A stretch of 64,000 nucleotides of DNA from assembly GCF_000447205.1 (NCBI RefSeq), contig NZ_AUWY01000057.1, positions 1 to 64,000 on the forward strand. Direction: 5' to 3'. The position numbers and the translations under genes are program-made. Source of the stretch: Sphingobium ummariense RL-3 (GTDB taxonomy: Bacteria > Pseudomonadota > Alphaproteobacteria > Sphingomonadales > Sphingomonadaceae). Below the pieces are notes generated by a model that saw only the letters and a list, made by a program, of their open reading frames with translations, was not told where the DNA came from and made no database searches. Shown piece after piece: positions 61,126 through 64,000 of the stretch (positions within the stretch are counted from its first letter, which is position 1; each line of letters opens with the position of its first letter).

Positions 61126-61539
61126 CTACGGCGTCACCCGCGTCCATATCTGCGATTTGCAGCCGATACCGCCCAGCAGACATCCCTCGCCCTCCAGCCG
61201 GTCCGGATCGAGCAGGGTCACGGTGCCGGAAAAGGTCTTGCCGATGTCCGGCACGAACACCTTGCCGCGCCAGCGGTTGCGGCCGGCGGGGGTGAAATCC
61301 CGGAACAGGGTCGTGCCCACCAGCGGGTCGGTGCCGCCGCGGGCGGCATCCGCCTTCGCCTTGTCGCTGGCCCACACGACCACGCCGCACATGTTCCGGC
61401 CGCACGGCTCCGCGCGGACGTGGACGCTGCCCTTGGGGTTGGACCAGATGCCGAAGGACGGCCCCGTACGGGGCGCGGCTCCGACGCATAACAGCGCCAG
61501 TGCGATGGAGACGGTCCTGCCCACGGGATTTCCTGCCAT
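61126..61539 (-). CDS. DUF2147 family exported protein
   Basis: 137 residues. Signal peptide (about 1-22), then GIWSNPKGSVHVRAEPCGRNMCGVVVWA and KVFVPDIGKTFSGTVTLLD...GCLLGGIGC, the DUF2147 pattern with four Cys residues that may form two disulfides. The fold is probably a lipocalin-like barrel. Function unknown. ATG 61537-61539 is preferred over longer starts because the signal peptide begins there. Convergent with PBP1A. Confidence 0.85.
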   Translation of the reverse strand: MAGNPVGRTVSIALALLCVGAAPRTGPSFGIWSNPKGSVHVRAEPCGRNMCGVVVWASDKAKADAARGGTDPLVGTTLFRDFTPAGRNRWRGKVFVPDIGKTFSGTVTLLDPDRLEGEGCLLGGIGCKSQIWTRVTP

Positions 61540-61703
61540 GCCTGTGTTCCTCGCAAGCCCGCTCGGCCATAACGGAAAAGGGCCGCCCGGGGCAATGTCG
61601 CGCGGCCGGCATGAGCGCAATGATCCTTCCCAAATCCCTTGCCCTCGGATAGGGGCGATCGCTTGATGCGTTGAGACGCACGAGACAGTTCTGGAGACTC
61701 CCC

Positions 61704-62831
61704 ATGCGCGCCGAAGCGCTGCAATATATCGACCGCATCGACGCCGCGCTGGCCCTGCTGCGGCAATCGCTCGACTGGGACCGCGCGCTGCGCCGGCTGG
61801 ACGAACTGAACGCCCGCGTCGAAGATCCGACGCTGTGGGACAATGCCAAGCAGGCGCAGGAGGTGATGCGCGAGCGCACCCGGCTCGACAATGCGATCGG
61901 CGCCACCCGCGCGATCGAACGGGAGAAGACCGAGACCGCCGACCTTATCGAGATGGCCGAGGCCGAAGGCGACGAGGAGATGGTGAACGAGGCGGTCGCG
62001 TCCCTGAAGGCGCTGGCCGACCGCGCCGACGAGGACAAGATCAAGGCTCTGCTGGCGGGTGAGGCCGACGCCAGCGACACCTATCTGGAAATCCATGCGG
62101 GTGCGGGCGGCACCGAAAGCCAGGACTGGGCGGAGATGCTGAGCCGCATGTACCGCCGCTGGGCGGAGCGGCGCGGCTACAAGGTGGAACTGGTCGACTA
62201 TCAGGCCGGCGACCAGGCCGGCATCAAGTCGGCGACCTTCCTGTTCAAGGGCGAGAACGCCTATGGCTATGCCAAGACCGAGAGCGGCGTCCACCGGCTG
62301 GTCCGCATCAGCCCCTATGACAGCTCGGCGCGGCGGCACACCAGCTTCTCGTCGGTCTGGGTCTATCCGGTGATCGACGACGACATCGACATCGAAGTCA
62401 AGGAAAGCGACCTCAAGATCGACACATACCGCGCTTCGGGCGCCGGCGGCCAGCACGTCAACACGACCGACTCGGCCGTCCGTATCACCCACGTACCCAG
62501 CGGTATCATCGTCGCGTCGCAGAACGACCGGTCGCAGCACAAGAACCGCGCGACGGCGATGAACATGCTGAAGGCCCGTCTCTACGAGGCGGAGCTGCGC
62601 AAGCGCGAGGAGGCGGCGTCGGGCGAATATCAGGCGAAGACGGAAATCGGCTGGGGCCACCAGATCCGCTCCTACGTCCTTCAGCCCTATCAGCTGGTGA
62701 AGGACCTGCGCACCGGCGTCACCTCCACCTCGCCCGACGACGTGCTCGACGGTGCGCTCGACCCGTTCATGGCCGCCGCGCTCTCGCAGAAGGTCACCGG
62801 CGAGAAGGTCGACGTGGAGGACGTCGACTGA
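61704..62831 (+). CDS. prfB: Peptide chain release factor 2
   Basis: 375 residues. The peptidyl-hydrolysis motif GAGGQHVN (about 248-255) and the RF2 decoding region HRLVRISPYDSSARRHTSF are present; the tripeptide position reads SPY and not SPF. It recognises UGA/UAA. Unlike E. coli prfB there is no in-frame UGA near codon 26, so no programmed frameshift is needed. GGAGA lies ahead of ATG 61704. Its stop shares one base with the next start. Confidence 0.95.
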   Translation: MRAEALQYIDRIDAALALLRQSLDWDRALRRLDELNARVEDPTLWDNAKQAQEVMRERTRLDNAIGATRAIEREKTETADLIEMAEAEGDEEMVNEAVASLKALADRADEDKIKALLAGEADASDTYLEIHAGAGGTESQDWAEMLSRMYRRWAERRGYKVELVDYQAGDQAGIKSATFLFKGENAYGYAKTESGVHRLVRISPYDSSARRHTSFSSVWVYPVIDDDIDIEVKESDLKIDTYRASGAGGQHVNTTDSAVRITHVPSGIIVASQNDRSQHKNRATAMNMLKARLYEAELRKREEAASGEYQAKTEIGWGHQIRSYVLQPYQLVKDLRTGVTSTSPDDVLDGALDPFMAAALSQKVTGEKVDVEDVD

Positions 62832-63562
62832 TGATCCGGGCGGCGCTCGCCGGAGCGCTGGCTCTGCTCAGCGCATGCAGCGCGTTGATGCCCGATGACG
62901 GCGACAACCGCGCGGAAGCGGCGCAGCCCTTTCCCCGCGCCGATCGCCCCGTGGCGCCGATCGTGTCGACCCGCTGGTCCAGCGAGGAATCGCGCGACCA
63001 GGTCAACGAGGCGGAGGATATCATGGACCGCGCCGGCATCCGCCCCGGCATGACGGTGGCGGACATCGGCGCGGGCGAGGGCTATTATACCGTCCGCCTG
63101 GCTCGCCGTGTCGGCGAGAAGGGGCGCGTCCTGGCCGAGGACATCCTGCCCGAGGTGATCGAGGCGCTGTCCCGTCGCATCACGCGGGAGGACTGGCGCA
63201 ATGTCAGCGTGAAGCTGGGCACGGCGGAGGATCCGAAGCTTCCCGAGAACAGCTTCGATCGTATCCTCATGATCCACATGTATCATGAAATCGCCGAACC
63301 CTATGCCTTCCTCTGGCATCTCAGCCCCGCGCTCAAGCCCGACGGCGAGTTGATCGTCGTCGACGCCGATCGACCGACCCGGCAGCACGGCACGCCGCCG
63401 CGCCTGCTCGCCTGCGAACTCGCGGCCCTCGGCTTCCGCCTGGAAGAACTGATCCCCAAGCCCAGCGCCGGCGGCTATCTTGCGCGGTTTCGCCGCATCG
63501 CGGCACGGCCCGATCCAGCGAGCATCGTCCCCTGCGCCTTTCGTCCCGAAAATCGGGGTTAA
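62831..63562 (+). CDS. Predicted lipoprotein with a class I methyltransferase fold
   Basis: 243 residues. The N-terminus MIRAALAGALALLSACS has a signal sequence and a lipobox (LSAC, Cys about 16). Residues about 60-190 form a Rossmann methyltransferase domain: VADIGAGEGYYTVRLARRVG (motif I, SAM binding), DILPEVIEAL (motif II region) and FDRILMIHMYHEI (motif IV). An exported SAM-dependent enzyme is hard to supply with SAM, so it may be a non-catalytic or cytoplasmic protein with a misread N-terminus. Start overlaps the prfB stop (TGATG). Confidence 0.8.
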   Translation: MIRAALAGALALLSACSALMPDDGDNRAEAAQPFPRADRPVAPIVSTRWSSEESRDQVNEAEDIMDRAGIRPGMTVADIGAGEGYYTVRLARRVGEKGRVLAEDILPEVIEALSRRITREDWRNVSVKLGTAEDPKLPENSFDRILMIHMYHEIAEPYAFLWHLSPALKPDGELIVVDADRPTRQHGTPPRLLACELAALGFRLEELIPKPSAGGYLARFRRIAARPDPASIVPCAFRPENRG

Positions 63563-63636
63563 GGCCGGTCTAACCTTCATTTTTGGGGAAATCCCCTTAC
63601 CCCCTTGTCATTATAGCGGTGAGAGAGAGGGGAAAT

Positions 63637-63948
63637 GTGATCGAACAGCAACGGCCTTTGACCGGCCGCCTGCTGCAGCCCCGTGCTGCCACGCGGCATA
63701 AATTGTTCGAACCCATCGTCATGCGCATGCGGGGAACGCCGCAACGCGCGCATCTCCTGGACCTGTCGGTCGGCGGCGCCCTCGTCCATTGCGAGGCCCC
63801 GCCACTCGCAGGGGCCTGGCTGATGATCGAGACGACGGAGTTTGTGAGCGGCGCCCGCGTCGTCTGGGTCCGGGCCAAGCGCTTCGGTATCCAGTTCGAT
63901 GCGCCCATCGCGGATGCCATCGTCCAGCGTATGATCCGCTCGCCCTAA
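63637..63948 (+). CDS. PilZ-domain protein
   Basis: 103 residues from GTG 63637 behind GAGAGAGGGG. The PilZ c-di-GMP-binding motifs are recognisable: RAATRHK (R-x3-R, about 15-19) and LDLSVGGALVH (D-x-S-x-x-G, about 42-47). Single-domain PilZ proteins are c-di-GMP effectors; with the diguanylate cyclase at 37578 the window holds both a producer and a receptor, though they are far apart. The last 52 bases of the window contain no gene start I can support. Confidence 0.85.
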   Translation: MIEQQRPLTGRLLQPRAATRHKLFEPIVMRMRGTPQRAHLLDLSVGGALVHCEAPPLAGAWLMIETTEFVSGARVVWVRAKRFGIQFDAPIADAIVQRMIRSP

Positions 63949-64000
63949 CCGGTTGTTCGCGGGCCACATTTGCGCACCAGCCGCGATGCGCATCATGGCG

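Noticed and set aside
61704..61800. Programmed frameshift in prfB
   Set aside because: The frame is continuous from ATG 61704; there is no in-frame UGA in the early codons.

Overview
The window is a high-GC chromosomal segment from an alphaproteobacterium, most likely a sphingomonad (Sphingomonas/Sphingobium relatives). This rests on the style of the proteins (long TonB receptor of the OAR-like type, TonB-ExbB-ExbD-ExbD set, RcnB-like proteins, RNase E ending in an RGWW peptide), the GAAC-N7-GAAC LexA-type site, and the intergenic palindromic repeats typical of that family. I see no rRNA, tRNA, CRISPR array, insertion sequence or prophage; the placement is by recognition, not by a search.

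Layout. 1-6.8 kb: tail of an unknown gene, a structured leader with an extreme Shine-Dalgarno sequence and a tiny ORF ahead of an MHS-family transporter, then a lone 4.5-kb gene for a three-module glycosyltransferase. 6.9-15.6 kb: an FNR-type regulator followed by the complete cbb3 oxidase set ccoNOQP-ccoGHIS, with a perfect FNR-like palindrome upstream of ccoN and a mosaic of palindromes between ccoP and ccoG. 15.7-28.3 kb: a catabolic region arranged as three divergent promoter pairs, each carrying one copy of the same 17-bp operator (ATCATAT-N3-ATATGAT). It encodes a CoA-transferase and a crotonase-fold protein, a PQQ dehydrogenase with its cytochrome c, an SMP-30 lactonase, two exported bicupin proteins, an ACS-type MFS transporter, a small exported protein and a TonB receptor. 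The regulator is not in the window. This is the most interesting region: it reads as a periplasmic oxidation-lactone hydrolysis-uptake route for an unidentified substrate.

28.3-34.1 kb: two RcnB-like exported proteins flanking a 2OG-Fe(II) oxygenase, a LigB/DODA-type dioxygenase, an orphan [2Fe-2S] subunit, a DUF2721 membrane protein coupled to a small membrane protein, and an AlaC-type aminotransferase. 34.2-43.9 kb: PHA synthase and phasin, clpS, a MASE1-PAS-GGDEF cyclase, a MerC protein behind a Zur-like site, glpX, a frameshifted exported-protein gene, hom and an unknown exported protein. 44.1-46.6 kb: tonB-exbB-exbD-exbD. 46.9-51.3 kb: a 2H phosphodiesterase with a LexA-type box, a PhnA-like protein, and the conserved rpmH-rnpA-yidD-yidC-engB block interrupted by intergenic repeats. 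51.5-64 kb: a DsbA-like protein and a BepA-like M48 protease, RNase E, an AmiC-type amidase, PBP1A, a DUF2147 protein, prfB with a coupled lipoprotein methyltransferase, and a PilZ protein.

Functionally the window combines microaerobic respiration (FNR-cbb3), TonB-driven uptake and periplasmic oxidation, carbon storage (PHA), envelope biogenesis (YidC, PBP1A, AmiC, BepA-like protease) and RNA processing (RNase E, RNase P). Most assignments come from motifs read directly in the translations; regulatory sites are pattern matches and are marked as such.
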